Assembly: GCA_964017235.1 (NCBI GenBank)
Contig: OZ024931.1
Span: 19,692,189-19,756,188 of the forward strand
DNA length: 64,000 nucleotides
Reading direction: 5' to 3'
Origin: Sabellastarte sp. h YS-2021
Taxonomy: Eukaryota > Annelida > Polychaeta > Sabellida > Sabellidae
The notes beneath the pieces were generated by a model, which worked only from the letters and a program-made list of their open reading frames with translations, ran no database searches and was not told the origin of the DNA. The position numbers and the translations under genes were made by a program. Shown in pieces: positions 22,430-35,091 of this stretch (positions are counted from its first letter, which is position 1; each line of letters starts with the position of its first letter).

Positions 22430-22590
22430 TCACCAACCAAAATGTTTTAGAAATCAAAATTGTAGCCTGTATGGTGTCTATGTGGACCCCTAAGCATGTC
22501 ACACCTGTTTTAGGAGTATGAAACCTAATTCCTCGAGGAGGCTGCATAGTTACATCCACTCCCCAGAGGTCCCCCAACACAAAAAAACAA
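22430..22590 (-). pseudogene. Small DIRS-like RT fragment
   Basis: The minus strand reads TPKTGVTCLGVHIDTIQATI, resembling the block after the YxDD motif in DIRS RTs; compare the clearer copy at 62240-62300 (CVTCMGIQIDTVS). Only about 40 residues. Confidence 0.4.
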
Positions 22591-22981
22591 GTATTGTGAT
22601 TATACATTATTATTATTATTATTATTGTACACATTTAATCCAATATATGTAACTACATATTTTGTAAAATAAGATAAAATATAACACATGCTGAATATAC
22701 AATCACATCAAGGTAAGTTCACCCCGCTTCTAAATCACAATCAGGTCTAACACCCATGTAAGGTCACGCAAGGTCAATCAAGGTGGATCCAAAATAAATT
22801 AGCATATACACAATAATAAAAATCTCTGCGATAACAGATGAGAGATAAAAGTTAAAAATAAAATGATGCAAATAAAATGATGCCCAGGTGAAAGGTCAAG
22901 AACAATGGCCATGGAAGAAAGCCCCCCCCCCCTCCCCAAACTGATCCAAAGATCATAGCCAAGTTGTAGGAAACCCCAACC
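22590..22981. other. Gene-free left flank of Polinton-1
   Basis: ATT microsatellite (22606-22626), poly-C run (22922-22933) and AT-rich sequence. The six bases before the Polinton-1 terminus are CCAACC, the expected left target duplication, but the right end of Polinton-1 is lost so this cannot be tested here. Confidence 0.5.
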
Positions 22982-23075
22982 AGTAGTACTATTTGAGTCA
23001 ATCGAACGATATAAGTCGTAAAAATTGATCTAAAGTGATCGGAAAATGATCTAGATCACTATTGATAGGTTATTA
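22982..23075 (+). repeat. Left TIR of Polinton-1
   Basis: Matches the TIR of Polinton-2 for about 94 bp with a few mismatches, including the internal palindrome GATCTAGATC. Beyond it lie partly shared GGTGCAATA and AACTGATAGCACTTATTTGA motifs. Confidence 0.92.
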
Positions 23076-23571
23076 CTGTTGATGGTGCAATATTGGGGAC
23101 TTGCTGGTACACTCTCTTGTGCTACTGGGTGAGATCACCAGAATATTGCTCGCTGATGCTGCAATAACTGATAGCACTTATTTGAACCTGAACCCATTTT
23201 ACTTGAGAACTGCTACAGGGTGAGATCACTAGTGCAATAACTGATAGCACTTATTTGAACCTGAACCCATTTACTTGAGAACTCTAAATGACAATATTTC
23301 AGGTATCATACATGAGTATCAGAATAGTGTTTGTGAACATATTGTAATCACAATGGTGTGATCTACATAGAGTAATCGGTCACAAACTACTTGATGGTGC
23401 AATGGTGGTCTACTTCACAAGAATATTGCTGGAAAATTCAACCAAAAAAAATTTCAAAATTTATTGCCCAATACTATGAAATACATATATTTTAATTCTT
23501 TATCCTATCTCCCAAAAATATAAATTTGAACACCTCACTTTGATAAACTCATTTCTTCCTTTAACTACAAC

Positions 23572-23803
23572 ATGGCTGGTACTATCACGCTCTGGGACTT
23601 CTCTCTATCATATAGCATTATTTTATTGGCATTATCCTTTCCATTTTTTCTCTCTCCTATCAGCCTCCTTTCAGATATGTAAATACAAAATATCTGGAAC
23701 CTATCGACGGTGGAAGAATAGGATGAATATTTTTTTCACCTATGGCAAGGTTCTACACAGATCAAGCTCAGGACATGATAAGAAAAATAGAAGGGGGAGG
23801 TGA
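23572..23803 (+). pseudogene. Broken copy of the leftmost Polinton ORF
   Basis: Homologous to 28685-29035. It starts MAGTITLWD, has lost an internal segment and is shifted, so the hydrophobic FYWHYPFHFFSLLSASFQIC part lies in another frame. Function unknown. Confidence 0.75.
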
Positions 23804-24139
23804 TGAAGTTGCAGATATTTAAGATATTTTACTTGCTTCTACTTAATGTATATACGAATATGTAATAAAATATGTAAATGCTATTTTGAACTCTTTTCTT
23901 TCAACTTATTACAGACCTAGATGTGCAATATGTCACAATTTTAGAATCACTTTGCATCACCATCAATAATTTGATGTTAACTGTCCCATATGTTATTTGG
24001 AAACTGTTGCATCATCAGTAATATGTAAACCAATATTGCATATGTATACAATCACGAACTGCCTCATCATCAGTAAATATTCTTATAAATTAGCCTCCAC
24101 ACCATTTTCAGAATTTATTGATGTTCTTTGAGTTTTAAA

Positions 24140-27100
24140 ATGAAATTCAAGTGTCCATCTGTCAGTGTGATATGCTTAATGCATATTTGTTGAAAATTCA
24201 CCTAAAGTTATGCAATAACTTCATTTCTCAGAGGAAGAGCTCTAAACAAAAATTTCAATGTGAACATTGTCAATATGGTATGCTTAATCAATATATGTTG
24301 AACTGTCATATGAAGATATGCGCTAAGAACAAGGATAATTTACAGAAGTGTAACATATGTGATAAGAAATTCTACTCTTCTCAGCTCTTATTTCAACATT
24401 ACAGGAGGTGTGGGAAGTTTATGTGCTTTCAATGTGACTATCCATTTATTAGTACTAAAGCTCTGAATTCTCATATTCAACGCTGCCATAGGACCCAGGG
24501 GAATGCAGGGACTAAAGTGAATGCAGTTAATAAAGTTTACAAATGCTCCATTTGTAAATTCATATGTCAAAACAGAAAGGAACTGTACACTCATCGTATG
24601 TCTCAGCATGGTGGAAATGACGTCTATGAAATTCCACCATATGTGGAAGATCTGAATAATCCAGAACTTCAGGCTGAGTATGCTCTCAACAGACGCCATA
24701 TTCTAGTAGGAGATGAGGACACAGATCTGAAGAAGGTCTACAATTTCCCATCCAATAATCTGCACAGAGGCTTCAATGAGATTAGAGGACATTTAACACA
24801 AATATATAACAACCAGGGACAAGAAAATGCTTTTAGAATAAATTTTTCATTTGGTATGATACTACAGAATACAGAAACTGGTGAATATAAATATTATATT
24901 CCATATTTTAATAATAAGATTCTACATTTTCCATTTACTATATCTAATAGAAACAGTATTAGATTTCTTATGTTTAAACTTGCAAAATTAGACATTATAG
25001 AGCAGGCTAGAGCTGTGAGACCCTCAACTGCCTGGACATTAGTTTTTATTACAAATATTCAATATGTAGTTTTCAAGACAGAATTCCCATTGGGACAGGC
25101 AGATAATTTTCCTTCATATCTTAAAAAGAACCTTATATCATTTCCTTTTACATTAATAGAGTTACTCGCAAGCCCTATCAAGATAATTTGTGCTTTTTTA
25201 GATGTTTACATTATCATTTTAAAGATAAACAACCTGATACAGTATTGCAATACCTTAATCAATGGAGAAGATATAACAATTGCCCAGAAATTTCAAGTAA
25301 TTACATTGCAAATTTTAAGGGTGTCACCATAGAAGACATGAATAAGCTGGAACAGTGTTTTAATGTAAAGATAATTATTGTATCTCTGAATTCATCTGAT
25401 TCTGTAAGTCTGCTGTACGATTCTTTATATGAAAGTGAAAAAATAATATATTTAAACAATTATGAAAATCATCTGAGTTACATAACAAATTATTCCAAGG
25501 TAGCCAACAAATTTCAATGTGAAAAATGCAACAAAATGTTTAATAGATATTGGAATCTTAAAAGACATTATCCAAATTGCTATGAAAGAACTAAATACGT
25601 ATTTCCTGGAGGCTTTCATAAATATCAAGAGACAATTTTTGACAAACTAGAGTCCTTAACTATACATGTACCAGAAAGTGACAGATATTACCCCAATTTT
25701 ATTGTTTGGGATATGGAGGCTGTATTAATGAAGACAACTACTTCATGCACTGACCAAATAAATTTTTTGTCCAAGCACATTCCAGTAAGCGTTAGCATTT
25801 CCTCAAATGTTGAAGGGTTTTCTGAACCTAAGTGATTTGTAGATACATCTTCAAACAATCTTATTTCTAGGATGATGACCTATCTCAGTGAAATAAGCTC
25901 CTCCAATTTAAGTAGACTAAAACTGAAATACGACTACGTATTTCAAGATCTGGATGACCTTCTTTCAAAATATACAGTGGATCCAGAAAGTGATTCAGAT
26001 TTTTCAGACACCTCTTCCACAGAATCCACTAATGAAGAATCACTAAGTTCTAAGATGAAAACTCATTTTTTTAATAAGATTCTCGATCTTCAGAAGAAAT
26101 TCAAGATATATCTTTCTCAAATTCCAGTTGTAGGGTTTAATTCTGGTAAATATGACATAAACTTAATTAAGGAAGAGATTATGTTATACATAGCCAGAAA
26201 TTTCCCAGAAAAATATATTACAATAAAAAAAGAAAACTCTTACCTGACAATTGCTATCCCTCAGTTGAAATTTTTGGACATTTCTAATTATCTTGCTGCT
26301 GGGAGTTCTTATAGTCAATTTTTGAAGGCTTATGGTTGTGATATACCCAAAGGTATTTTTCCTTATGAGTGGTTTGATTCTTTTGACAAACTAGATCACA
26401 CCTCACTACCTGATATGCAGGATTTTTTTTCTACCCTGTCTAATACCAATCCCCTAAAGTCTGAGGCTGAATATCTTGAATTAAAAGAAATATGGAGTAG
26501 TCAAGGAATGCAAACTTTTAAGGACTACCTGGTTTACTACAATAACCTAGATACAGGTCCTTTTGTTACTGCACTCTCTTCTTTTTAAGCATTTACACAG
26601 AGCAAAAAATTGATATTTTTAAAGATTATGTAACCTTACCAGGAGTAGCAAGGAAGCTTCTATATGCATCCACAGAATGTAATTTTTCTTTGATTAACCA
26701 ACAAAATGCTGATTTATATTATACTTATAGAAAAAATATTGTGGGTGGACCTAGCATAATATTTTCTCGTTATCATGAAAAAGGGGTTTCTGACGTTAAG
26801 AAAATAGAAGGTAATAAATATCAATCTATAGTTGGGTATGATTGCAATGGTTTATACTCGTATGCTATTAAACAGAATATGCCTACAGGTGTATACATAA
26901 GAAGACATCCGGACAATAACTTCAGACCAGAAATTTCTGAAAAATATATGGATTCATACGTATGGATGGATTATATTATGGTCAAAGAAAATACCAAAAT
27001 TTTGCACAAATTAAATAATTCCAAAGAAATTAGAATCGGAAATATTCTAGTTGATGGTTATGCCCCAACTACAAAGACCGTTTATGAATTTCAGGGTTGT

Positions 27101-27992
27101 TATTATCATTACTGTCGGGATGATTGCCCTATTGTTAAGAAGATTAAGTCTTCCCATTGGCTTAAAAAAATTAAGAAAACTCAAATCAAAGATATCAGAA
27201 AAAAGGATTTCATTATCTCTATGGGTTATAAATATGTATCTATTCAACAATGTGAGTTCAACAAAGCAGTAAAATCACTCTGCACTGAGTATTATGACCA
27301 TTATTTGCCTACGTATTACACTAAAAATAAAGGTTCATTAACTGAAAATAAAATTAAATCAGACATTGCTAATGGTCATTTGTTTGGCATAGTTGAGGTT
27401 GATATATCTGTGAAAGAGGAATTTAAAGATTTCTTTTCAGAATTTCCTCCCTTTTTTGCACCTGTCAAGTGTCAATGTCAGACATAGGTGAGCACATGAC
27501 TGAATATTGTAGTCAGAATGACATTAAATTTGACTACAAGAAACTTCTCATTAGTGGAACCTCAGGGTCAAAGATGTTACTTTCAACTCCACTGTTGCAG
27601 TGGTACCTAAAGAATAATTGTGAAATTACCAAAATTTATCAGATAATAGAATATCAACCAAAAATGGCTTTCAGATCCTTTATCGAAACAGTGACCAAAT
27701 ATCGACTGGAGGGTGATCGAGATCCTGACAAAGCAATCATTGGGGAAACCTATAAGTTGATTAGTAATAGTTCCTACGGATCTCTGCTCATGGATAAGTC
27801 TAAACATTCCAATGTCAAATATTTAATGGATAAACCTAAGGTCTGTAAATTCATCAATTCACCTGTCTTTAAAAATATGAATAAATTAGGTCAGGATTTA
27901 TATGAAGTAGAGACATACAAAACTCGAATATCTGTAGACACTCCCATTCAAATTGGATTTTTTATTTTACAATATGCAAAGTTAAGAATGTT
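24140..27992 (+). pseudogene. polB: Polinton-1 DNA polymerase B, N-terminal part, multiply broken
   Basis: Same gene as 29358-34262. By comparison with that copy it has a 1-bp deletion near codon 6, a frameshift near 25130 (AAGAACC versus AAGAATCC), a stop near 25833, a 1-bp loss near 26586, another shift near 27450, and finally the insertion of Polinton-2 after 27992. Zinc-finger, exonuclease and motif A and B regions are recognisable in separate open pieces (24151-25332, 25188-25835, 25872-26588, 26690-27487, 27469-27992). The C-terminal part continues at 47891. Confidence 0.93.
27987..27992. repeat. Target-site duplication (left) of Polinton-2
   Basis: AATGTT directly before the left TIR, repeated at 47891-47896 directly after the right TIR. 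Six bp is the usual Polinton target duplication. Confidence 0.95.
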
Positions 27993-28090
27993 AGTAGTAC
28001 TATTTGAGTCAATCGAACGACATAAGTCGTAAAAATTGATCTAAACTGATCGGAAAATGATCTAGATCACTATTGATAGGTTATTGCCTC
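27993..28090 (+). repeat. Left TIR of Polinton-2
   Basis: 98 bp, three mismatches with the right TIR (47793-47890). Confidence 0.96.
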
Positions 28091-28684
28091 TTGACTGGCT
28101 GAGATCAGTCTTACTTACTGGGTGGTGAGATCACCAGAATATTGCGCAATAACTGACAGCACTTATTTGAACCTGAACCCATTTTACTTGAGAACTACAG
28201 GCTGAGATCACTGGTAGCACTTATTTCCATTTACTTGAGAACTCTAAATGACAATATTTCAGGTAGCATACATGAGTATCAGAATAGTGTTTGTGAACAT
28301 ATTGTAATCACAAACTACTTGATGGAATGGTGGTCTACTTCACAAGAATATTGCTGGAAAAATTCAACCAAAAAATTGATCTCAAGTGATTGGAAAATGA
28401 TCTAGATCACTATTGATAGCTTATTGCCTCATTTATTTGAAGTCAGATCACTATTTTGATAGTTTAGCAATACTGGGAGAAGGAGCTACAGGGTTTTTTC
28501 GCTGATGGTGCATACTTATATATAACATAATCTAGATCGTAGGGCTGATGCTGATGCTGCAATACCTCCAATATGCTGTAATAACTCCCATAATATGTAA
28601 CTCCAATATAACAAAGAATATTGCTGGAAAATATAAATTTGGACACCTTGTTAAGTTAAACTCATTCCTTGTTATAACTACAAC
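28091..28684. other. Subterminal region of Polinton-2, gene-free
   Basis: Holds a second copy of part of the TIR (28371-28430) and AT-rich sequence related to 23076-23570 of Polinton-1, such as CACTTATTTGAACCTGAACC and GAGTATCAGAATAGTGTTTG. Likely the promoter of the 28685 ORF. Confidence 0.7.
28371..28430 (+). repeat. Internal direct copy of a TIR segment
   Basis: 60 bp nearly identical to TIR positions 28031-28090, including AATGATCTAGATCACTATTG. It agrees better with the right TIR (CTCAAGTGAT, ATAGCTTATT) than with the adjacent left TIR. Confidence 0.9.
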
Positions 28685-29035
28685 ATGGCTGGTACTATTA
28701 CACTCTGGGATTTGTATCTTCAAGTAAAGAATTTCCAACTGAAGAAACCAGCTGACTTTATGATGTTAGTTTTAAAAGACTTTCCAATAACCTGTCCTGG
28801 AAGATTTGGAATTTCTGCCTATTATATGGCACTGTTTTATTGGCATTATCCCTTTCATTTTTTCTCTCTGCTATCAGCCTCTTTCCAGATATGTACACAT
28901 AAAATATCTGGTACCTATCGACAGTGGAAGAATAAGATGAATACTTTTTCACCTATGGCCAGATTCTACACTGACCAAGCCCAGGACATGATAAGAAGAA
29001 TAGAAGGGGGAGGAGATGAAGTTGGAGATGCATGA
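28685..29035 (+). CDS. Small Polinton ORF of unknown function
   Basis: 116 residues from ATG 28685. It has a hydrophobic, aromatic-rich stretch at about residues 46-68 (YYMALFYWHYPFHFFSLLSA), possibly a membrane or amphipathic segment, and a charged C-terminus with RRIEGGGDEVGDA. It sits between the left TIR and pol, on the same strand as pol. A broken homologue in Polinton-1 at the same place supports it as a real gene of this lineage. I do not recognise the family. Confidence 0.6.
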   Translation: MAGTITLWDLYLQVKNFQLKKPADFMMLVLKDFPITCPGRFGISAYYMALFYWHYPFHFFSLLSASFQICTHKISGTYRQWKNKMNTFSPMARFYTDQAQDMIRRIEGGGDEVGDA

Positions 29036-29300
29036 GACATTTACTTTAATGCTACCTAATGTATATACAAATATGTAATAAAATATGTAAATCGTAATGT
29101 GAACTCTTTTTTTCCAGGTCATATAAACACCACTCATAGATATACAATATGTCATAATCTTGAGAATTTTTGCATCATCATCAATAATATGATGGTAACT
29201 GACCCATATGGTCTTCAGAAGCTATTGCATCATCAGTAATATGTAAACCAAAATTACATATGTATGCAAACATGAATTGCCTCATCATCACTAAATATTC

Positions 29301-29310
29301 TTATAAATAA
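29301..29310 (+). promoter_or_regulatory. TATA box for the DNA polymerase gene
   Basis: TTATAAATAA about 50 bp before ATG 29358; conserved in Polinton-1 (TTATAAATTA near 24091). Confidence 0.55.
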
Positions 29311-29357
29311 ACCTCCACATCATCTTAAGAATTTAACAATAATCTGTGACTTTGAAA

Positions 29358-32300
29358 ATGGAATTCAAATGTCCATTCTGTGCGTGTAATATGCTTAATG
29401 CATGTTTGTTGAAAATTCACTTGAAGATGTGCAATAAGTTCATATCTCAGAGGAAAACTTCTAAACAGAAATTTCAATGTGAATATTGTCAATGTGGCAT
29501 GATTAACCAATATTTGTTGAATTGTCATATGAAGATATGTGCTAAAAACAAGGATAATTTACAGAAATGTAACATATGTGACAAGGAATTTCACTCATCT
29601 CAGCTGTTATTTCAACATTACAGAAACTGTGGGAAGTTTATGTGCTTTCAATGTGACTATCCATTTATTAGTACCAAAGCTCTGAATTCTCATATTCAAC
29701 GTCGTCATAGCACACAGGGGAATGCAGTGACCAAGGACAATGCAGTTAATAAAGTTTACAAATGCTCCATTTGTAAATTCATATGTCAAAACAGGAAGGA
29801 ACTATACACTCATCGTATGTCTCAGCATGGTGGAAATGACGTCTATGAAATTCCACCATATGTGGAAGATCTGAATAATCCAGAACTTCAGGCTGAGTAT
29901 GCTATCAACAGACGCCATATTCTAGCAGGAGATGAAGACTCTGATATGAAGAAGGTCTACAACTTCCCATCCAATAACCTCCATAGAGGATTCAACGAGA
30001 TTAGAGGACATCTGACACAAATATATAACGACCAAGAAAATGCTTTTAGAATAAATTTTTCATTTGGTATGATACTACAGAATACAGAAACTGGTGAATA
30101 TAGGTATTATATTCCTTATTTTAATAATAAGATCTTACATTTTCCATTTACTATATCTAATAGGAACAGTATTAGATTTCTTATGTTTAAACTTGCAAAA
30201 TTAGATATTATAGAGCAGGCTAGAGCTGTGAGACCTTCAACTGCCTGGACATTAGCCTTTATTACAAATATTCAATATGTAGTTTTCAAGACAGAATTCC
30301 CATTGGGACAGACAGATAATTTTCCCTCATATCTTAAAAAGAATCCTTATATCATTTCCTTTTACATTAATAGAGTTACTCACAAGCCCTATCAAGATAA
30401 TTTGTGCTTTTTTAGATGTTTACATTATCATTTTAAAGATAAACAAACTGATACATTATTGCAATACCTTAATCAATGGAACAGATATAATAATTGCCCA
30501 GAAATTTCAAGGAATTCCATTGCAAATTTTAAAGGTGTCACCATAGAAGACATGAATCAGCTGGAACAATGTTTTAATGTAAAGATAATTATTGTATCTC
30601 TGAATTCATCTACTTCTGTAAATTTGATGTACGATTCCTTATATGAAAGTGAAAAAATAATGTATTTAAACAATTATAAAAACCATCTGAGTTACATAAC
30701 AAATTATTCCAAGGTAGCCAACAAATTTCAATGTGAAAAATGTAACAAAATGTTTAATAGATATTGGAATCTTAAAAGACATTATCAAAATTGCTATGAA
30801 AGAACTAAATATATATTTCCTGGAGGCTTTCATAAACATCAAGAGACAATTTTCGATAAACTACAATCGCTAACTATAGATGTACCTGAATCTGAAAGAT
30901 ATTACCCCACTTTTATTGTGTGGGATATGGAGGCTGTATTAATGAAGACAAGTACTCCATGCACTGATCAAATGAATTTTTTGTCCAAACACATTCCAGT
31001 AAGCGTTAGCATTTCCTCAAATGTTGAAGATTTTAGTGAACCCAAATGTTTTGTAGATACATCTTCTAATAATCTTATCTCTAGTATGATGTCCTATCTC
31101 ATTGAAATAAGCTCTTCCAATTTAAGTAGACTAAAACTGAAATACGACTATGTATTTCAAGATCTGGATAACCTTCTTTCAAAATATACAGTGGATCCAG
31201 AAAGTGATTCAGATTTTTCAGTCACCTCCTCCACAGAATCCACTAACGAAGAATCACTAAGTTCTAACACGAAAACTCATTTTTTAAATAAGATACTGGA
31301 TCTTTAGAAGAAATTTGAGATATATCTTTCCCAAATTCCAGTTGTAGGGTTTAATTCAGGTAAATATGACATAAACTTAATTAAGGAAGAGATTATGCTA
31401 TACATAGCCAGAAATTTCCCAGAAAAAGATATTCATACAATAAAAAAAGAAAACTCTTACCTGTCAATTGCTATCCCTCAGTTGAAATTTTTGGACATTT
31501 CTAATTATCTTGCTGCTGGGAGTTCTTATAGTCAATTTTTGAAGGCTTATGGTTGTGATACACCCAAAGGTATTTTTCCTTATGAATGGTTTGATTCTTT
31601 TGAGAAACTAGATCATACCTCACTACCTGATATGCAGGATTTTTATTCTACCCTCTCTAATACGAATCCCCTGAAGTCTGAGACTGAATATTTTGAATTG
31701 AAAGAAATATGGAGTACTCAAGGAATGCAAACTTTTAAGGACTACCTGGTTTACTACAATAACCTAGATACAGGTCCTTTTGTTACTGCACTATCTTCTT
31801 TTGTAAGCATTTACACAGAGCAGAAAATTGATATTTTTAAAGATTATGTGACCTTACCAGGAGTAGCAAGGAAGCTTCTATATGCATCCACAGAATCTAA
31901 TTTTTCTTTGATTAACCAACAAAATGCTGATTTATATTATACTTATAGGAAAAATATTGTGGGAGGACCTAGCATAATATTTTCTCGTTATCATGAAAAA
32001 GGGGTTTCTAACATTAAGAAAATAGAAGGTAATAAATGTCAGTCTATAGTTGGATATGATTGCAATGGTCTATACTCCTATGCTATTAAACAGAATATGC
32101 CTACAGGTGTATATGTAAGAAGACATCCGGACAATAACTTCAGACCGGAAATATCCGAAAAATATATGGATTCATACGTATGGATGGATTATATTATGGT
32201 CAAAGAAAATATCAAAATTTTGCATAAATTAAATAATTCCAAAGAAATTAGAATTGGAAATTTTCTAGTTGATGGTTACGCTCCAACTACAAAGACTGTT

Positions 32301-34262
32301 TATGAATTTCAGGGTTGTTATTATCATTACTGTCGGGATGCTTGTCCCATTGTTAAGAAGATTAAGTCTTCCCATTGGCTTAAAAAAATTAAGAAAACTC
32401 AAATCAAAGATATTAGAAAGAAGGATTTCATTATCTCCATGGGATATAAATACGTATCTATACAACAATGTGACTTCAACAAAGCAGTAAAATCACTCTG
32501 CACTGAGTATTATGACCATTATTTGCCTACGTATTACACTAAGAATAAAGGTTCATTAACTGAAAATAAAATTAAATCGGACATTGCTAATGGACAATTG
32601 TTCGGTGTACTTGAGGTTGATATATCTGTAAAAAAGGAATTTAAAGAATTTTTTTCAGAATTTCCCCCCTTTTTTTGCACCTGTCAAGTGTCAATGTCAG
32701 ACATAGGTGAGCACATGACTGAATATTGTAGTCAGAATGACATTATATTCGACTACAAGAAACTTCTTATTAGTGGAACCTCAGGGTCAAAGATGTTACT
32801 TTCAACTCCGCTGTTGCAGTGGTATCTGAAGAATAATTGTGAAATTACCAAAATTTATCAGATAATAGAATATCAACCAAAACTGGCTTTCAGATCCTTT
32901 ATTGAAACAGTGACCAAATATCGACTGGAGGGTGATCGAGATCCTGACAAAGCAATCATTGGGGAAACCTATAAGTTGGTCAGTAATAGCTCCTACGGAT
33001 CTCTGCTCATGGATAAGTCCAAACATTCCAATGTCAAATATTTAATGGATATATCTAAGGTTTGTAAATTCATCAATTCGCCTGTCTTTAAAAATATGAA
33101 TACATTAGGACAGGATTTATATGAAGTAGAGACATATAAAACTCGAATATTGGTAGACACTCCCATTCAAATTGGTTTTTTTATTTTGCAATATGCTAAG
33201 TTAAGAATGTTGGAATTTTATTATGATTGCCTGAACATTTATCTTAAAAAAAATTCATTCGAACTCACACAAACAGACACAGATAGTATCTACATGGCTA
33301 TAAATCAACCGGATCTTGATCAATGTATATGCGAAAAAAATAAAGATAGATATCAGAAAGAAATTTTTAACTCCTGTTCGGATGACTTTTCTCCTCCTTG
33401 GTTTCCTAGGAGATGTTGCCCTCATCATATTGCATTAGACCGCCGCAGGGTTGGGATTTTTAAGAAAGAGTTTGAAGGATGTCAGATGATTTCCTTATGT
33501 TCTAAGTCCTACATCATTCAAGATTCCGAAGGGAAACAAAAGATATCTTGCAAAGGAATTTCTAAAAAACAATTGGTTGACCCTATGAATAAATTTCAGC
33601 AGACGTTAAATGAGAAAGTAATTAATTCATCAACTAATGTAGGATTTCGATTAAGAGGAAGTAAAATATACACATATTCTCAAGAAAAAATTGGGTTTAA
33701 CTACTTTTATTGTAAAAGAGTTGTTGAGAATGATGGTCTAAGTACAAGACCCTTAGATATGGTTCTATGTTCATGGGAGGAAGATGTGATTTTGGTTGAA
33801 AAAATTCAATCCTCCTTGTCCAATATTTTTTTTGTTAAATTAAGATATGAGGAATACCATTTTTATTCTCTTGAGCAACTTTACTTCTTTTTATTAGCCA
33901 AACACTATCAAAACAATCGATTATGCGAACAGTTAGCTGTAGAAAATGATTGTTTTAAAATAGCTGAGGTAATGAAACCGTATAAAGATGTGTACATGGA
34001 CTCAGAGATAAGAGAGCGCATTATGAGATTTGCAGTACTCCAAAAATTTATTCAGTGTCCTTTATTTAGAGAGGATTTAATGATCAATAAAAATAAACAT
34101 CTTGTATATAAGCAACCAACTTTTAACAGCGAAGAAACCGCCTTTTGGGGAGTTTCTACACCCTCTAAGCTGGTTTCTGTTTTGAAACCATCTTCTTTAG
34201 CTGGCAACAATATAATGGGACAAATATTAATGGAATATGTTGAAAAACTTTGTAATTTTTGA
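29358..34262 (+). pseudogene. polB: Protein-primed family B DNA polymerase, one in-frame stop
   Basis: Frame of 1635 codons from ATG 29358 to the stop at 34262, interrupted only by TAG at 31305-31307 (codon 650), where Polinton-1 has CAG. N-terminus: five Cys/His fingers (e.g. CPFC...HLKMC, YKCSIC...H) in about residues 3-160 and a sixth at about 455-480 (FQCEKC...HYQNC). The DNLCFFRCLHYHF block near 350 is typical of Polinton polymerases. Exonuclease motifs: FIVWDMEAVL (about 520), VVGFNSGKYD (660), NNLDTGPFV (800). Polymerase motifs: A as GYDCNGLYSYA (about 900), B with SNSSYGSLL (1210), C as TDTDSIYM (1308). It would replicate the element from protein-primed ends. The catalytic Asp residues are intact, and without readthrough only the finger and exo-I part would be made. 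Confidence 0.96.
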
Positions 34263-34647
34263 TTATTTTAAAATTGAAATCGGTAAAAATGAAAAAGGAC
34301 TTCCCAAACTACTCTGCTTATACGACCTAAAGAAGGAAAAACAATCCGACCTCAATGAGTAATCTATCAGAATTTGAATTTGTAACGGCAAATCTCGCTC
34401 ATTGAAAGGAAATGAGTGCATTAGTTTGCTAGCTTCTCAAAACTGAAATCGGAGTCAGACAGCATGCTTTAAAAAGTGAATGGTTTTTGGTTATTGTAGT
34501 ATGCTTTGCTAAATAAAATGTAAGAAATCTGAACTAATATTAATTTATTACATGCTATGTTAATTTCTCGAATACATAAATATACAACTGTTATGTACAA
34601 ATCTTCAATACACATATACATTTATTAAAATAAAAAATATACAAATG
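34263..34647. other. Intergenic region between converging pol and protease genes
   Basis: 385 bp AT-rich, no gene. It holds the 3' ends of both transcripts, with AATAAA-type signals on both strands (e.g. near 34514). Conserved in Polinton-1 at 48948-49330. Confidence 0.7.
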
Positions 34648-35091
34648 TCAATTGACAATTTCACTGTACAGTCTTTTCACAATATCTTCATTACATTCCA
34701 AGTTACTGCTGAAATTTGTTAATATTATATTGTAGTCTATCTTTCTGCAACTGTAGTAACTGTAGTAGAAGCAAAACAATCCACATGACTCTGTATATGA
34801 TGATTGTAACCTCTTTTTATTGTACTTGTATGTAAATCCTTTACTGCTCAATAAATTATGTATTTCTTTCGCTGGCTTTTTTCCTAATGAATCAAAATAT
34901 TCCACATGCTTTCTTTGATAATGCAGAACTATCCAATGACTTCCTTTCTTCTCAGAACTGTCCAGATTCACTACGATAATCGACGGTACTGGAAGATCTT
35001 GGGGTATTAGATCTATAGGATAAACTCCTATGAATATTTTATTGATTTCTTTGTCGCTTTTCATCATTTCAAAAACTTCTTCTGTATTCAT
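34648..35091 (-). CDS. Adenovirus-type cysteine protease (maturation protease)
   Basis: 147 residues from ATG 35091, which overlaps the MCP stop by ATGA (35088-35091). It has the Ulp1/adenain-like catalytic pattern: His in KKGSHWIVLHYQ (about residue 52), acidic partner in VEYFDSLG (about 67), and Gln-Cys in RLQSSYTESCGLFCFYY (about 96-105). In Polintons this enzyme is thought to process capsid or core proteins in the virion. It is the last gene of the minus-strand structural block that starts at 37199. Intact here; the Polinton-1 copy is frameshifted just after the catalytic Cys. Confidence 0.93.
   Translation of the reverse strand: MNTEEVFEMMKSDKEINKIFIGVYPIDLIPQDLPVPSIIVVNLDSSEKKGSHWIVLHYQRKHVEYFDSLGKKPAKEIHNLLSSKGFTYKYNKKRLQSSYTESCGLFCFYYSYYSCRKIDYNIILTNFSSNLECNEDIVKRLYSEIVN

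Noticed and set aside
22158-22634. 158-residue minus-strand ORF
   Set aside because: Composite of a SINE antisense strand and a short DIRS RT remnant; not one gene.
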